A DNA stretch of 64,000 nt from Kocuria rosea (GTDB lineage: Bacteria > Actinomycetota > Actinomycetes > Actinomycetales > Micrococcaceae). Position 1 is the first letter of the stretch. Each line of letters opens with the position of its first letter. Under the pieces are notes generated by a model, which searched no databases, had not been told where the DNA came from, and saw only the letters and a list, made by a program, of their open reading frames with translations. Shown piece after piece: positions 18,561 to 27,879 of this stretch. Both the position numbers and the translations under genes were made by a program. The stretch lies in assembly GCF_006094695.1 (NCBI RefSeq), contig NZ_CP035103.1, positions 1,426,001 through 1,490,000 of the forward strand, written 5' to 3'.

Positions 18561-19766
18561 GTGCCGCACGAGCCCGCCTACCTCGACCACGCCGCCACCG
18601 CGCCCCTCCGGCCCTCCGCGCTCGCCGCGGTCGCCGAGCAGCTGGCCCGCGGCGGCAACCCGTCCTCGCTGCACCGCCCCGGCCGCGCGGCGCGCGCCGT
18701 CGTCGAGCAGGCCCGCGAGGACGTCGCCGCGGCCCTGGGCGCGGAGCCCGTCGAGGTGGTCTTCACCTCCGGGGGCACCGAGGCCGACAACCTGGCCGTC
18801 CAGGGCCTGTACCGGCACCGGCGCGAGCAGGACCCCCGCCGCCGCCGCGTCCTCGTCTCCGCGGTGGAGCACGCCGCGGTGTCCGACACCGTCGAGTGGC
18901 TGGCCGCCCACGAGGGCGCCGAGGCCGTCTGGCTGCCCGTCGACGCGGCCGGCCGCGTGGACCCGGCCGCCGTGCGGGAGGAACTGGCCCGCGACCCGGG
19001 CGCCACCGCGCTGCTGGCCGTCATGTGGGCCAACAACGAGGTGGGCACCGTCCAGCCCGTCGCGGAGATCGCCGCCCTCGCGGAGGAGTTCGGGGTCCCC
19101 TTCCACTGCGACGCCGTGCAGGCCTTCGGCGCGCTGCCCGTCGACGCGCACCTGCCCGGGCTCACCACGCTGGCCGTCTCGGCCCACAAGGTGGGCGGAC
19201 CGGTGGGTGCCGGGGCCCTCGTGGCCGGGCGCACGGTGGGGCTGGCGCCCGTCCAGCACGGGGGCGGGCAGGAGCGCACGGTGCGCTCCGGCACCCTCGA
19301 CGCCGCCGCGCTCGCCGGCTTCGGGGTGGCGGCCCGTGAGGCCGCCGCGGAGCGGGAGACCGAGCAGGAGCGGCTCGCGGGCCTGCGCGACCGGCTGGTG
19401 GAGGGCGTGCGCCGGATCGTGCCGGACGCCGTGCTGCGCGGACCGGAGGACCGGGAGCACACGGGCGCCCGGCTGCCCGGCAACGCCCACTTCACCTTCC
19501 CCGGGTGCGAGGGCGACTCCCTCCTGTTCCTGCTGGACGGCGCCGGGATCGCCTCCTCCACCGGCTCGGCCTGCCACGCCGGGGTGCCCCGCGCGTCCTC
19601 CGTGCTGCTGGCCATGGGCCTGGACGAGGCCACCGCGCGCGGTGCGCAGCGCTTCAGCCTGGGCCGCACGAGCACGGGCGCCGACGTCGACGCCCTGCTC
19701 GCCGCGCTGCCCGAGGTCCACCGGCGGGCACTGCGCGCCGGGCTCTCCGGCGCGGCGCCCGTCTGA
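18561..19766 (+). CDS. iscS: Cysteine desulfurase (NifS/IscS family)
   Basis: A 401-residue PLP enzyme that moves sulfur from cysteine, here probably to MnmA for tRNA thiolation. YLDHAATAP is at the N-terminus, [11 protein letters not shown] binds the cofactor, [11 protein letters not shown] and HCDAVQAFG follow. The PLP lysine is Lys210 in SAHKVGGP, and the catalytic Cys338 lies in [10 protein letters not shown]. The GTG start is leaderless. mnmA follows 160 bp later on the same strand. Confidence 0.93.
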   Translation: MPHEPAYLDHAATAPLRPSALAAVAEQLARGGNPSSLHRPGRAARAVVEQAREDVAAALGAEPVEVVFTSGGTEADNLAVQGLYRHRREQDPRRRRVLVSAVEHAAVSDTVEWLAAHEGAEAVWLPVDAAGRVDPAAVREELARDPGATALLAVMWANNEVGTVQPVAEIAALAEEFGVPFHCDAVQAFGALPVDAHLPGLTTLAVSAHKVGGPVGAGALVAGRTVGLAPVQHGGGQERTVRSGTLDAAALAGFGVAAREAAAERETEQERLAGLRDRLVEGVRRIVPDAVLRGPEDREHTGARLPGNAHFTFPGCEGDSLLFLLDGAGIASSTGSACHAGVPRASSVLLAMGLDEATARGAQRFSLGRTSTGADVDALLAALPEVHRRALRAGLSGAAPV

Positions 19767-19827
19767 GCCCGCACCGGTCGACCCCGCGCCGGTCCGATCC
19801 CGCGCCGCTCCGATCCCGCACCGGCGG
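19765..19827. repeat. Four ~16-bp tandem copies at the iscS stop
   Basis: Imperfect copies of GATCCCGCRCCGGTCC start at 19765, 19780, 19796 and 19812. The first overlaps the iscS stop codon. The last copy runs into a hairpin. Confidence 0.65.
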
Positions 19828-19850
19828 GGACCGCGGGACCCGCCGGTGCG
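19817..19850. terminator. Hairpin between iscS and mnmA
   Basis: CGCACCGGCGGG (19817-19828) pairs with CCCGCCGGTGCG (19839-19850) around a 10-nt loop. No T-tract follows. It is a possible terminator or attenuator. Confidence 0.5.
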
Positions 19851-19926
19851 GGGCCGGGGAATACCGGCCGGCCCCGCACCGTTGACGCCACGGACCCCGA
19901 CCCCGACCCCTGGAGACGATCTCACC

Positions 19927-21129
19927 GTGCGAGTACTGGCAGCCATGAGCGGCGGCGTCGACTCGGCCGTGGCGGCGGCCCGCGCCGTCGACGCCGGCCA
20001 CGACGTGACGGGCGTGCACCTGGCCCTCTCGCGCACGCCCGGCACCCTGCGCACCGGTTCCCGGGGCTGCTGCACGATCGAGGACTCCCGGGACGCCTGG
20101 CGCGCCGCCGACGTCCTGGGCATCCCGTACTACGTGTGGGACTTCTCCGAGCGCTTCCAGGCCGACGTCGTCGACGACTTCGTCGCGGAGTACGCGGCCG
20201 GACGCACGCCCAACCCGTGCCTGCGGTGCAACGAGAAGATCAAGTTCGCCGCCCTGCTCGAGAAGGCCCTCGCCCTGGGCTTCGACGCCGTGTGCACCGG
20301 GCACTACGCCAAGGTGGTCGAGGACCCCGCCGGCGGCCGGGAGCTGCACCGCGCGGCGGACTGGGCGAAGGACCAGTCCTACGTCCTCGGCGTCCTCACG
20401 GCCGAGCAGCTCGAGCACGTGCTGCTCCCGCTGGCCGACACCCCGTCCAAGGCCGAGGTGCGGGCCGAGGCCGCCCGCCGCGGGCTGTCCGTGGCGAGCA
20501 AGCCCGACTCCCACGACATCTGCTTCATCCCCGACGGCGACACCCGCGGTTGGCTCGCGGAGCGCATCGAGATGACCGAGGGCGAGATCAAGGACGTCGA
20601 GGGCAACGTGGTCGGCACCCACTCCGGCGCCAACGCGTTCACGGTGGGCCAGCGCAAGGGCCTGCGCATCGGCACCCCGGCCCCCGACGGCAAGCCGCGC
20701 TTCGTCCTGGAGATCCGGCCGCGGACCAACGAGGTCGTGGTGGGCCCGCAGGCGATGCTGGCGGTCGACGAGCTGCGCGGGATCCGCCCCTCCTGGGCCG
20801 GGGCGCCCGTGCCCGAGGCGGCGCCGCTCCTGCGGCCCGGGGCCGCGGCCGGGGCGGCGTCGGCCCCGTTCCCCGTCCTCGCCCAGGTCCGGGCGCACGG
20901 GGACCCCGTTCCCGCCCGGGCCCATCTCGAGCTCGTCGAGGGGGACGGCGGCCCGCTGCCCGAGCTCGTGGTCCGGCTCGAGGAGCCGATGCGCGGCGTG
21001 GCCCCCGGACAGTCGGTCGTGCTCTACCAGGGCACCCGGGTCCTCGGCCAGGCCACGGTCGACCGCGCCCACTCGCTGGCCCGCCCCGACGTCCCGGGTG
21101 GTGCGGGCCGGCCCGATCCCGCCCGATAG
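19927..21129 (+). CDS. mnmA: tRNA-specific 2-thiouridylase MnmA
   Basis: A 400-residue enzyme that makes 2-thiouridine at tRNA position 34. The ATP pyrophosphatase P-loop [13 protein letters not shown] is at the N-terminus. The catalytic cysteines lie in [15 protein letters not shown] and [12 protein letters not shown], and [12 protein letters not shown] opens the central domain. GTG 19927 follows a GGAGA site. A 20-residue Ala/Pro-rich insertion sits in the C-terminal barrel. It is functionally linked to the cysteine desulfurase upstream. Confidence 0.95.
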   Translation: MRVLAAMSGGVDSAVAAARAVDAGHDVTGVHLALSRTPGTLRTGSRGCCTIEDSRDAWRAADVLGIPYYVWDFSERFQADVVDDFVAEYAAGRTPNPCLRCNEKIKFAALLEKALALGFDAVCTGHYAKVVEDPAGGRELHRAADWAKDQSYVLGVLTAEQLEHVLLPLADTPSKAEVRAEAARRGLSVASKPDSHDICFIPDGDTRGWLAERIEMTEGEIKDVEGNVVGTHSGANAFTVGQRKGLRIGTPAPDGKPRFVLEIRPRTNEVVVGPQAMLAVDELRGIRPSWAGAPVPEAAPLLRPGAAAGAASAPFPVLAQVRAHGDPVPARAHLELVEGDGGPLPELVVRLEEPMRGVAPGQSVVLYQGTRVLGQATVDRAHSLARPDVPGGAGRPDPAR

Positions 21130-21132
21130 ACT
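21127..21132 (+). promoter_or_regulatory. Leaderless -10 box of the chorismate mutase gene
   Basis: TAGACT ends 7 nt before ATG 21140 and overlaps the mnmA stop codon (TAG at 21127-21129). No Shine-Dalgarno sequence is present. Confidence 0.55.
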
Positions 21133-21139
21133 GGCGGCC

Positions 21140-21541
21140 ATGACCGCACCGCACCCCCACGCCTCCGCCGACGTCCGGGCCCACCAGGACTTCGACGCCA
21201 CCGCGTCCTCGCTCCAGGAGCAGGCCGACCCCCGCGTGCTCGCCGAGCTGCAGTCCATCCGCGGCACCATCGACAACATCGACGCGGCCCTGGTGCACCT
21301 GCTCGCCGAGCGGTTCAAGGCGACCCAGCGCGTCGGCGTCCTCAAGGCGACCCACGGCCTGCCCGCCGGCGACCCGGACCGCGAGGCCGCCCAGATCGGC
21401 CGCCTCCGGGCGCTCGCGGCCTCCGCGCAGCTCGACCCCGAGTTCGCGGAGAAGTTCCTGAACTTCATCATCAGCGAGGTCATCCGCCACCACGTGGCCC
21501 TCTCCGAGGACCACCGGCGGCAGGACGACGACCGCCCGTGA
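21140..21541 (+). CDS. Chorismate mutase (AroQ class)
   Basis: A 133-residue helical protein that converts chorismate to prephenate. About 35 poorly conserved residues precede the AroQ helix LQSIRGTIDNIDAALVHLLAERFKATQRVG, which carries the active-site Arg. GDPDREAAQIGRLRALA gives the loop and second helix. No signal peptide is seen, so it is the cytosolic type. The stop overlaps the next start by 4 nt (GTGA). Confidence 0.88.
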   Translation: MTAPHPHASADVRAHQDFDATASSLQEQADPRVLAELQSIRGTIDNIDAALVHLLAERFKATQRVGVLKATHGLPAGDPDREAAQIGRLRALAASAQLDPEFAEKFLNFIISEVIRHHVALSEDHRRQDDDRP

Positions 21542-22590
21542 CCCGCAGCGCCCCGCCCGGCCCCCGGCGCACCGACCCCGACGTCCCCGGCGTCGTGGGC
21601 ACGGCCCTCGGCGCGATGCCGGGCACGGACGTCGTCGAGTCCGTCACGCTGCTGCGCGGCGAGCTCGGGGCCCCGCACATCTCGTTCCTGCCCGTCCTGC
21701 CCGCCCGCGGTGCGGCCGCCGACCCCGTGGCCCGCACCGCCGCGGTGCTCGACGACCTGTACGCGGACCGGCAGCCCCACGGGCTGCGCGTCTCCGGGGT
21801 GCCCGGCAAGGACTCCCGGTCCGCCCGGGCGCTGCTGGCCGGCGACGTCAACGTGCTCGCCGACGTGATCGGCGCCGAGAGCGGCCCCGACGACGCCCCG
21901 GTCAAGACCCAGCTCGTCGGCCCGCTCAGCCTGGCCGCCCGGCTCCACCTGCACGCGGGGGAGCGGGCGCTCAAGGACCACGGCGCCCGCCGCGACATCG
22001 CGGACTCCCTGGCCTCCGGCGTCCTCGAGCACGTCCGCGCGGTGCGCGCCGCGGCCCCCGGTCGGGACGTCCTCGTCCAGCTGGACGAGCCCGAGCTCGC
22101 CCGGGTGCTCGCGGGCGGCCTGCCCACGATGAGCGGCTACCGGACGCTGCGCGCGGTCCCCGCCGCGGAGGCACGGCGCTCGCTCACCGCCGTCGTCGAG
22201 GCCTGCCGGTCGGCCGGCGCCGCCGGCGTCACCCTGCGGCTGCCGCCCGGGGTCGACCCCCGGCTCGCCCGGGAGACCGGCGCGGACGCCGTGCAGGTCC
22301 CGGCCCCCGCCGGCACCGTCCACGACTGGGAGCCGCTCGCCGCGCTCGTCGAGGACGGCATGCAGCTGTGGCTGGGCCTCGTCCCCGCGGCCGGCGGCAC
22401 GGCCCGCGCCCTCGCCGCGGACGTGTGGTCCGTGTGGCGGGACCTCGGGCTGCCCGCCGCCGCCCTCGACCGGGTCCGGATCACACCGCGCGAGGAGCTC
22501 GACGCCCTGGGCCCCGCCGAGCTGCGCGAGGTCCTCGCGCGGGTCACCGGAACCGCCTCCGCGCTGGCCCGGACCGCCGCCGACGCGTGA
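21538..22590 (+). CDS. MetE C-terminal-domain-like protein
   Basis: A 350-residue TIM-barrel protein resembling the catalytic half of cobalamin-independent methionine synthase and uroporphyrinogen decarboxylase (Rv3015c type). GTALGAMPGTDVVESV, TQLVGPLSLAARLHL and LVQLDEPELARVL are recognisable. The protein has only one cysteine (VEACRSAG), so the Cys zinc ligands of MetE are missing. It therefore probably does not make methionine as annotated by similarity. It is translationally coupled to chorismate mutase. Function unknown. Confidence 0.75.
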   Translation: MTRSAPPGPRRTDPDVPGVVGTALGAMPGTDVVESVTLLRGELGAPHISFLPVLPARGAAADPVARTAAVLDDLYADRQPHGLRVSGVPGKDSRSARALLAGDVNVLADVIGAESGPDDAPVKTQLVGPLSLAARLHLHAGERALKDHGARRDIADSLASGVLEHVRAVRAAAPGRDVLVQLDEPELARVLAGGLPTMSGYRTLRAVPAAEARRSLTAVVEACRSAGAAGVTLRLPPGVDPRLARETGADAVQVPAPAGTVHDWEPLAALVEDGMQLWLGLVPAAGGTARALAADVWSVWRDLGLPAAALDRVRITPREELDALGPAELREVLARVTGTASALARTAADA

Positions 22591-22774
22591 GCCCGTCCCA
22601 CCCGGTGGACCGACACACTCCGCGCCGAGGTGCGGGGCGGGCCGCAATCGGCCCCAATGCAGGTGGACCCCGGTCCACCACGACGCCCAGGACACCCTGG
22701 CCACGACGCCCCGGACGCCCCGGGCCACGGCGGCCCCCGCCCCGGCGGGCCCGCCCCACACCACCGGAGAGGCG

Positions 22775-23458
22775 ATGAACGCGCGAATACTGGTCGTCGA
22801 CGACGACGCCGCCCTGTCGGAGATGATCGGGATCGTCCTGACCGCGGAGGGCTTCGAGCCCGTCTTCTGCTACGACGGTGCCACCGCCGTGGACACCTTC
22901 CGGGCCGTGCGCCCGGACCTGCTGCTGCTCGACCTCATGCTCCCGGGCAAGGACGGTATCCAGGTCTGCCGCGAGATCCGCACGATCTCCGACGTCCCGG
23001 TCGTCATGCTCACCGCCAAGTCGGACACCGTCGACGTGGTCCGCGGTCTGGAGGCCGGGGCCGACGACTACGTGCCCAAGCCCTTCAAGCCCGCTGAGCT
23101 CGTGGCCCGGGTCAAGGCCCGGCTGCGCCCCGTGGAGCGCGCCAACTCGCAGGAGCTGCGGATCGGCGACCTCACCATCGACGTGAGCGGGCACAGCGTG
23201 CACCGCGGGGACCACGAGATCGGTCTCACCCCGCTCGAGTTCGACCTGCTCACCGCCCTGGCGCGCGCACCGCACCAGGTGTTCTCGCGCGAGATGCTGC
23301 TCCGCGACGTCTGGGGCTACCAGCACGCCGCCGACACGCGGCTCGTCAACGTCCACGTGCAGCGGCTGCGCTCCAAGATCGAGCGGGATCCGGAGAGCCC
23401 CGAGATCGTGGTCACCGTGCGCGGAGTCGGCTACAAGGCGGGCACGTCCGCCCGATGA
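22775..23458 (+). CDS. mtrA: Response regulator MtrA
   Basis: A 227-residue OmpR-family regulator. The receiver has VVDDD, the phosphoacceptor in LLLLDLMLPGKDG (about Asp53) and the Lys of VPKPF. The winged-helix domain reads LTPLEFDLLTALARAP and VRGVGYKAG. In actinobacteria MtrA controls cell wall and division genes. ATG 22775 has a GGAGAG site. The stop overlaps mtrB by 4 nt. Confidence 0.95.
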   Translation: MNARILVVDDDAALSEMIGIVLTAEGFEPVFCYDGATAVDTFRAVRPDLLLLDLMLPGKDGIQVCREIRTISDVPVVMLTAKSDTVDVVRGLEAGADDYVPKPFKPAELVARVKARLRPVERANSQELRIGDLTIDVSGHSVHRGDHEIGLTPLEFDLLTALARAPHQVFSREMLLRDVWGYQHAADTRLVNVHVQRLRSKIERDPESPEIVVTVRGVGYKAGTSAR

Positions 23459-25209
23459 CCCCGCCGGACGCCGCCGCCTCCTCCCGGCGCCGCGGGCCGG
23501 CCGGCGCCGCGACCCGGCGGCTGCGGCTGGGGCGGCTCCTGCTGGCCCGCCGGTGGCGGCAGTCCCTGCAGTTCCGGGCCATCGCCGTGTCCCTCTCCCT
23601 GACCGCGCTGGCCTTCTTCGTCACGGGCAGCTTCCTCTCCCACCAGATCGCGGACCGGCTGTTCTCGGAACGGCTGGACCAGGTCCTCGCCTCGGCCACC
23701 GCGGACTTCGAGCAGGTGCAGGCCAGCTTCGACGCCTCGGACGCCTCCGACCGCGACGAGCTGCAGGCGCTCGTGGCCTCGACCCTCGGCTCGCTCTCGG
23801 TCGACGGCGCGGAGACGGAGCGCTGGATCCTGCTCCCGATGGACTTCACGAGCGGGCAGACCCTCATCCCGGCGCAGAGCCAGAGCCCCTGGATGACCTC
23901 GAGCACCGTGCCGCCGGAGCTGCAGGAGCGGCTCGCGGAGCAGGACGGCGTGTTCTGGCAGCCCGCCTCGGTCCGGGTCACGGAGAACGGGGAGGAGGCC
24001 CCCGTCATCGTCGTCGGCACGGTGGTGGACCTCTACCAGAACAGCCGCTACGGGCTCTACCTCGTCTACGACTTCTCCGAGCCGCAGCGCACCCTCGACG
24101 CGATGCACGCGGTGCTGCTGCTGTCGGTGGTCGTCCTGCTGCTGCTCGTGGGCGCGATCGTCTGGTACGTCACCCGCGAAGTGGTCCGCCCCGTGTCCAG
24201 CACCGCCCGCGTGGCCGAGCAGCTCGCGGACGGCGACCTGGGCGTGCGGATGCCCGTCAGCGGCTCGCACGAGGTCGCCCGTCTCGCCCGGTCCTTCAAC
24301 CGCATGGCGGACAGCCTGCAGGACCAGATCACCCAGCTCGAGCAGCTCTCCTCGATGCAGCAGACCTTCGTCTCGGACGTCTCCCACGAGCTGCGCACCC
24401 CGCTGACCACGGTGCGGATGGCGGCCGAGGTGCTCTTCAACGCCCGCGAGGACTTCGACCCCGTCAACCGGCGCTCCGCCGAGCTGCTCTACCACCAGGT
24501 GGACCGCTTCGACGCCCTGCTGGCCGACCTGCTGGAGATCTCCCGCTTCGACGCGGGGGCGGCGCGGCTCGAGGTGGCCAGCGTCGAGCTGTTCTCGGTC
24601 GTGCACGACGTCGTGGAGGCCGCCGCCCCGCTCGCCGTCTCGTCCGGCTCCACGGTGCGGGTGCGCTCGGAGCTGTCCCGCTGCACCGTCCAGGGGGACC
24701 AGCGGCGGATCGAGCGGATCCTGCGCAACCTCGTGGTCAACGCCCTCGAGCACGGGGAGGGCCGGCCCATCGACATCGTGGTGGGGGCCTCCGAGGTGGC
24801 CGCGGCGGTGGCGGTGCGCGACCACGGCATCGGGATGACCGAGGAGGAGGCCGCCAAGGCGTTCAACCGCTTCTGGCGCGCTGACCCGGCCCGGGCCCGC
24901 ACGACCGGCGGGACGGGGCTGGGCCTCGCGATCGCCACCGAGGACACGCGGCTGCACGGCGGGCGGCTCGACGTCTGGGGCGCCCCGGGGGAGGGCGCGT
25001 GCTTCCGGCTCACCCTGCCCCGGACCCGCGGACGGCGGCTCGTGCCCGACGACGAGAGCCCGCTCGGTCTGCCGCCCGACGCCGACGCGTACCCGGAGAC
25101 CGCGGTGGTGACCAGGACGGGGACCCTGGCCCTGGCCTCCGCGGCCGCGGCGGAGCCGGCGCCCCCCGCCGCGGCCCAGCCGACCGACGTCGAGGAGGAC
25201 CGGTCATGA
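23455..25209 (+). CDS. mtrB: Sensor histidine kinase MtrB
   Basis: A 584-residue membrane kinase with a transmembrane helix near 43-62, an extracytoplasmic domain of about 150 residues and a second helix near 215-235. HAMP (VVRPVSSTARVAEQLADGD), the DHp helix with VSDVSHELRTPLTTVR, and the ATPase boxes (NLVVNALEHG, DHGIGMTEEEA, GGTGLGLAIA) follow in order. The C-terminal 60 residues are an Ala/Pro tail. It pairs with MtrA and overlaps both neighbours by 4 nt, as part of mtrA-mtrB-lpqB. Confidence 0.95.
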   Translation: MTPPDAAASSRRRGPAGAATRRLRLGRLLLARRWRQSLQFRAIAVSLSLTALAFFVTGSFLSHQIADRLFSERLDQVLASATADFEQVQASFDASDASDRDELQALVASTLGSLSVDGAETERWILLPMDFTSGQTLIPAQSQSPWMTSSTVPPELQERLAEQDGVFWQPASVRVTENGEEAPVIVVGTVVDLYQNSRYGLYLVYDFSEPQRTLDAMHAVLLLSVVVLLLLVGAIVWYVTREVVRPVSSTARVAEQLADGDLGVRMPVSGSHEVARLARSFNRMADSLQDQITQLEQLSSMQQTFVSDVSHELRTPLTTVRMAAEVLFNAREDFDPVNRRSAELLYHQVDRFDALLADLLEISRFDAGAARLEVASVELFSVVHDVVEAAAPLAVSSGSTVRVRSELSRCTVQGDQRRIERILRNLVVNALEHGEGRPIDIVVGASEVAAAVAVRDHGIGMTEEEAAKAFNRFWRADPARARTTGGTGLGLAIATEDTRLHGGRLDVWGAPGEGACFRLTLPRTRGRRLVPDDESPLGLPPDADAYPETAVVTRTGTLALASAAAAEPAPPAAAQPTDVEEDRS

Positions 25210-26900
25210 GCAGGACCCGGCGGCAGACCCGCACGGCAGCACTGGCCCTGGCCGCGGCCGTGGCGCTCGGCGGCTGCGGAGCCATTCCCCGGACGGGACC
25301 CGTGCACCGGCACGCGGAGCCCACCCGGTCCGCGGTCCAGCCGAGCTACGACGTCGAGCCGGCCGGCCCCCGCGAGGGCGCGACGCCGGAGCAGATCGTG
25401 CGGGGCTTCCTCGCGGCCGGGACGGGCGTGGCCGACGACTACTCCGTGGCCCGCGAGTACCTCACCCCCGAGCTCGCGGGCACCTGGCACCCCGACGCGC
25501 GCACCCTCGTGCACCGGGGCGACGCCGTGCCCGTGCCCCGGCTCGAGGACAACGAGTACCGGGTGAACCTCGAGGTGGACAGCGTGGTGGACGGCAGCGG
25601 CGTGATCGAGCGCAAGCCGGCGGGCGCCACCGAGGTGCTCGACTTCGACGTGGTCCAGGTGGACGGCCAGTGGCGGATCTCCGACGCCCCCGACGCCACG
25701 GCGCTCACCCCGGCCGACTTCGAGGACATCTTCGAGCCCCACCACCTCTACTTCGCGGACGAGGACCTGTCCAACGTGGTGGTCGACCCCCGCTGGTTCC
25801 CGGACCGGGTGCCCGTCTCGACGTCGATCGTGCGGGCCCTGCTCGGCGGCCCCGCGCCCTACCTCCGGGGGGCCGTGACCTCGGCCTTCCCCCCGGGCAC
25901 CACGCTCGCCCGCTCGGCGGTGCCCGTGCGGGACGGCACCGCCACGGTGGAGCTCAGCGTGCCCGAGTTCGACCCGGCGAACATCGAGATCAACCGCCGG
26001 ATGCACGACCAGCTCGCGCTGAGCCTCCGGTCGCTGACCGCGGTGAACGACGTGGAGCTGCTCGTCGAGGGGGCGCCCGTGGAGCTGGGCGCGGGGTGGA
26101 CGGACGCCGCGCCCGTCCAGGACGTCACCGTCCCGTCCCGCCAGGTCGGGCTGCGCGAGGGCGACCTCGTGTTCTACCAGGGCGGCCAGACCGAGAACGT
26201 GGACGGGATCCCGCCGCTGGACGGCCACCACCCGTCCAGCCCCGCGATGGACGCCGCCGCCGAGCACTTCGCGTTCGTGGACACGGGCACCGGCTCGCTC
26301 GTGACCGTGGCGCGGGAGGAGGAGCCCGTGGAGCAGTTCAGCGGGACCGGCCTGACCCGACCGAGCTTCGACGAGCACGGGTGGGTGTGGACCGGGGACT
26401 CCGCCGGGACCGTCCGGGCCGTGCGCGCCGTCCCGGGCGCCGGGAGCCCGGTCCGCGTCGAGGCATCGTGGCTCGCCGCGCGGACCGTGACGTCCCTGCG
26501 GGTCTCGCGCGGGGGCACCCGGGCGCTCGTCGTCACCGAGGACGAAGGGGTCTCCCAGATCTGGCTGACCGGTGTGGTGCGCGAGCCAGACGGCACGCCC
26601 CGCCGGCTCAACGAGCCGTTCCGGGTGGCCGCGGACGTCGACGCGGACGCGGCCCTGTGGCTCAGCGACCGCGAGTTCGTCGCGGCCCCGCTCGGCGGCA
26701 CCGGCTCCGTCCGGCCCCGCGTCTACGACGTGTCCGGGCGCTTCCGCGAGCTGCCCGGCATCGAGGGCCTCACCGGGCTCAGCGGGGGCAACGGCACGTC
26801 CTCCGTCTACGCCGTGGCCGGCGGCACGCTGCACATGCTCACCGGCAACGCCTGGGCGCCGCAGAGCGAGGACGTCCTGGACACGGCGTTCGCCGGCTGA
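25206..26900 (+). CDS. lpqB: Lipoprotein LpqB
   Basis: A 564-residue lipoprotein with signal peptide and lipobox ALGGCGAI (Cys about residue 23). A GerMN-type domain (VPVSTSIVRALLGGP, VELSVPEFDPANIEINRRMHDQLALSL) precedes a beta-propeller-like C-terminal half. LpqB modulates MtrB in mycobacteria and related species. The ATGA overlap with mtrB supports the start and co-translation. Confidence 0.93.
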   Translation: MSRTRRQTRTAALALAAAVALGGCGAIPRTGPVHRHAEPTRSAVQPSYDVEPAGPREGATPEQIVRGFLAAGTGVADDYSVAREYLTPELAGTWHPDARTLVHRGDAVPVPRLEDNEYRVNLEVDSVVDGSGVIERKPAGATEVLDFDVVQVDGQWRISDAPDATALTPADFEDIFEPHHLYFADEDLSNVVVDPRWFPDRVPVSTSIVRALLGGPAPYLRGAVTSAFPPGTTLARSAVPVRDGTATVELSVPEFDPANIEINRRMHDQLALSLRSLTAVNDVELLVEGAPVELGAGWTDAAPVQDVTVPSRQVGLREGDLVFYQGGQTENVDGIPPLDGHHPSSPAMDAAAEHFAFVDTGTGSLVTVAREEEPVEQFSGTGLTRPSFDEHGWVWTGDSAGTVRAVRAVPGAGSPVRVEASWLAARTVTSLRVSRGGTRALVVTEDEGVSQIWLTGVVREPDGTPRRLNEPFRVAADVDADAALWLSDREFVAAPLGGTGSVRPRVYDVSGRFRELPGIEGLTGLSGGNGTSSVYAVAGGTLHMLTGNAWAPQSEDVLDTAFAG

Positions 26901-26995
26901 CCACCCGCCGGGCCCGACCGCGGTCCACAGCCCCGGCCGTCCGGATCCTCGGCCGCACCCCGGCGGGGCCGTCCGGCACGGGCCAGCATGGCCGC

Positions 26996-27790
26996 ATGCC
27001 CGCGACCCCGCCCACCGCCCGCGCCCTCGACCGGGCGGCCGCACGCGCCCTCGACCGGCTGACCGAGGCCGCCGAGGTGCTCCTGCCCGTGGAGTGCGCC
27101 GTGTGCCGCGCCCCGGGCACCGCGCTGTGCCGTGCCTGCCGCCTGGTGCTGCGCCGGTCCTGCGCCCGCCCCTTCGAGGCGTCCTCGGCCGCACCGCTGC
27201 TCGACCCGCCGCTGTCCGTCGTCGCCGCCGGCCGCTACGCCCACGGACTCGCCACCTGTCTGCTCGCGCTCAAGAGCACCGGGCGCACCGACCTGGTCCC
27301 CGTGCTCGCCGCCTGCCTGGCCACGGCCCTGCACGCGGCCGCCCCAGGCTGGCCGGCGGGGCCCGTGCTGCTCGTCCCGGTGCCCACCAGCCCCGCGGCC
27401 CTGCGGCGGCGCTGGTTCGACCCCGTGCGGCTGCTGCTCGAGGACTGCGCGCGCCGCGGCGCGCTCCCTGCCGGCACGCTCGTCAGCCGCGGGCTGCGGC
27501 ACCGGGCGGCCGGGGCCTCGCTGACCGGGCCGGCGCAGAAGCGGCTGGGCACCGCGGGCCGGCGGGCCCGCCCCGCGGGGTCCATGCGGGCCGCCGCGGC
27601 CCCCGGCGCCCGGTGCGTCGTCGTCGACGACGTGCTCACCACGGGGGCGACCCTCGGCGAGGCGGCCCGCGCACTGCGGGCCGGCGGGGCCGAGGTGCTC
27701 GGGGCGGTGGTGCTCGCCGCCGTGCGGCCGCCGGCAGTTCCGCTCACCGCTGATTCGGGTCCGGCCCGGCCGGGTGAATATCCCGTGTGA
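26996..27790 (+). CDS. ComF-family phosphoribosyltransferase-like protein
   Basis: A 264-residue protein of the ComF/GntX family. The N-terminal ribbon has CAVCRAPGTALCRACR (four Cys). The PRPP-binding motif CVVVDDVLTTGATLGEAARAL lies near 205-225. It sits between lpqB and hpf as in mycobacteria (Rv3242c). The role in non-competent actinobacteria is unknown. The last codons abut a palindrome that may regulate hpf. Confidence 0.85.
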   Translation: MPATPPTARALDRAAARALDRLTEAAEVLLPVECAVCRAPGTALCRACRLVLRRSCARPFEASSAAPLLDPPLSVVAAGRYAHGLATCLLALKSTGRTDLVPVLAACLATALHAAAPGWPAGPVLLVPVPTSPAALRRRWFDPVRLLLEDCARRGALPAGTLVSRGLRHRAAGASLTGPAQKRLGTAGRRARPAGSMRAAAAPGARCVVVDDVLTTGATLGEAARALRAGGAEVLGAVVLAAVRPPAVPLTADSGPARPGEYPV

Positions 27791-27810
27791 TTCAACTAAC
27801 GTTGAGTCAC
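27787..27810. promoter_or_regulatory. Palindrome upstream of hpf
   Basis: GTGATTCAAC and GTTGAGTCAC form an inverted repeat (9 of 10 matched) around TAAC, about 70 bp before the hpf start. It is AT-rich against its surroundings and overlaps the comF-like stop. It may be an operator or part of a regulated hpf promoter. Confidence 0.45.
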
Positions 27811-27879
27811 GGGACGCAACAATCCTCCCGGGTGGGCGGCCCCATCCGCCCACGTCACCCCCGAGATTTGGAGGGCATC

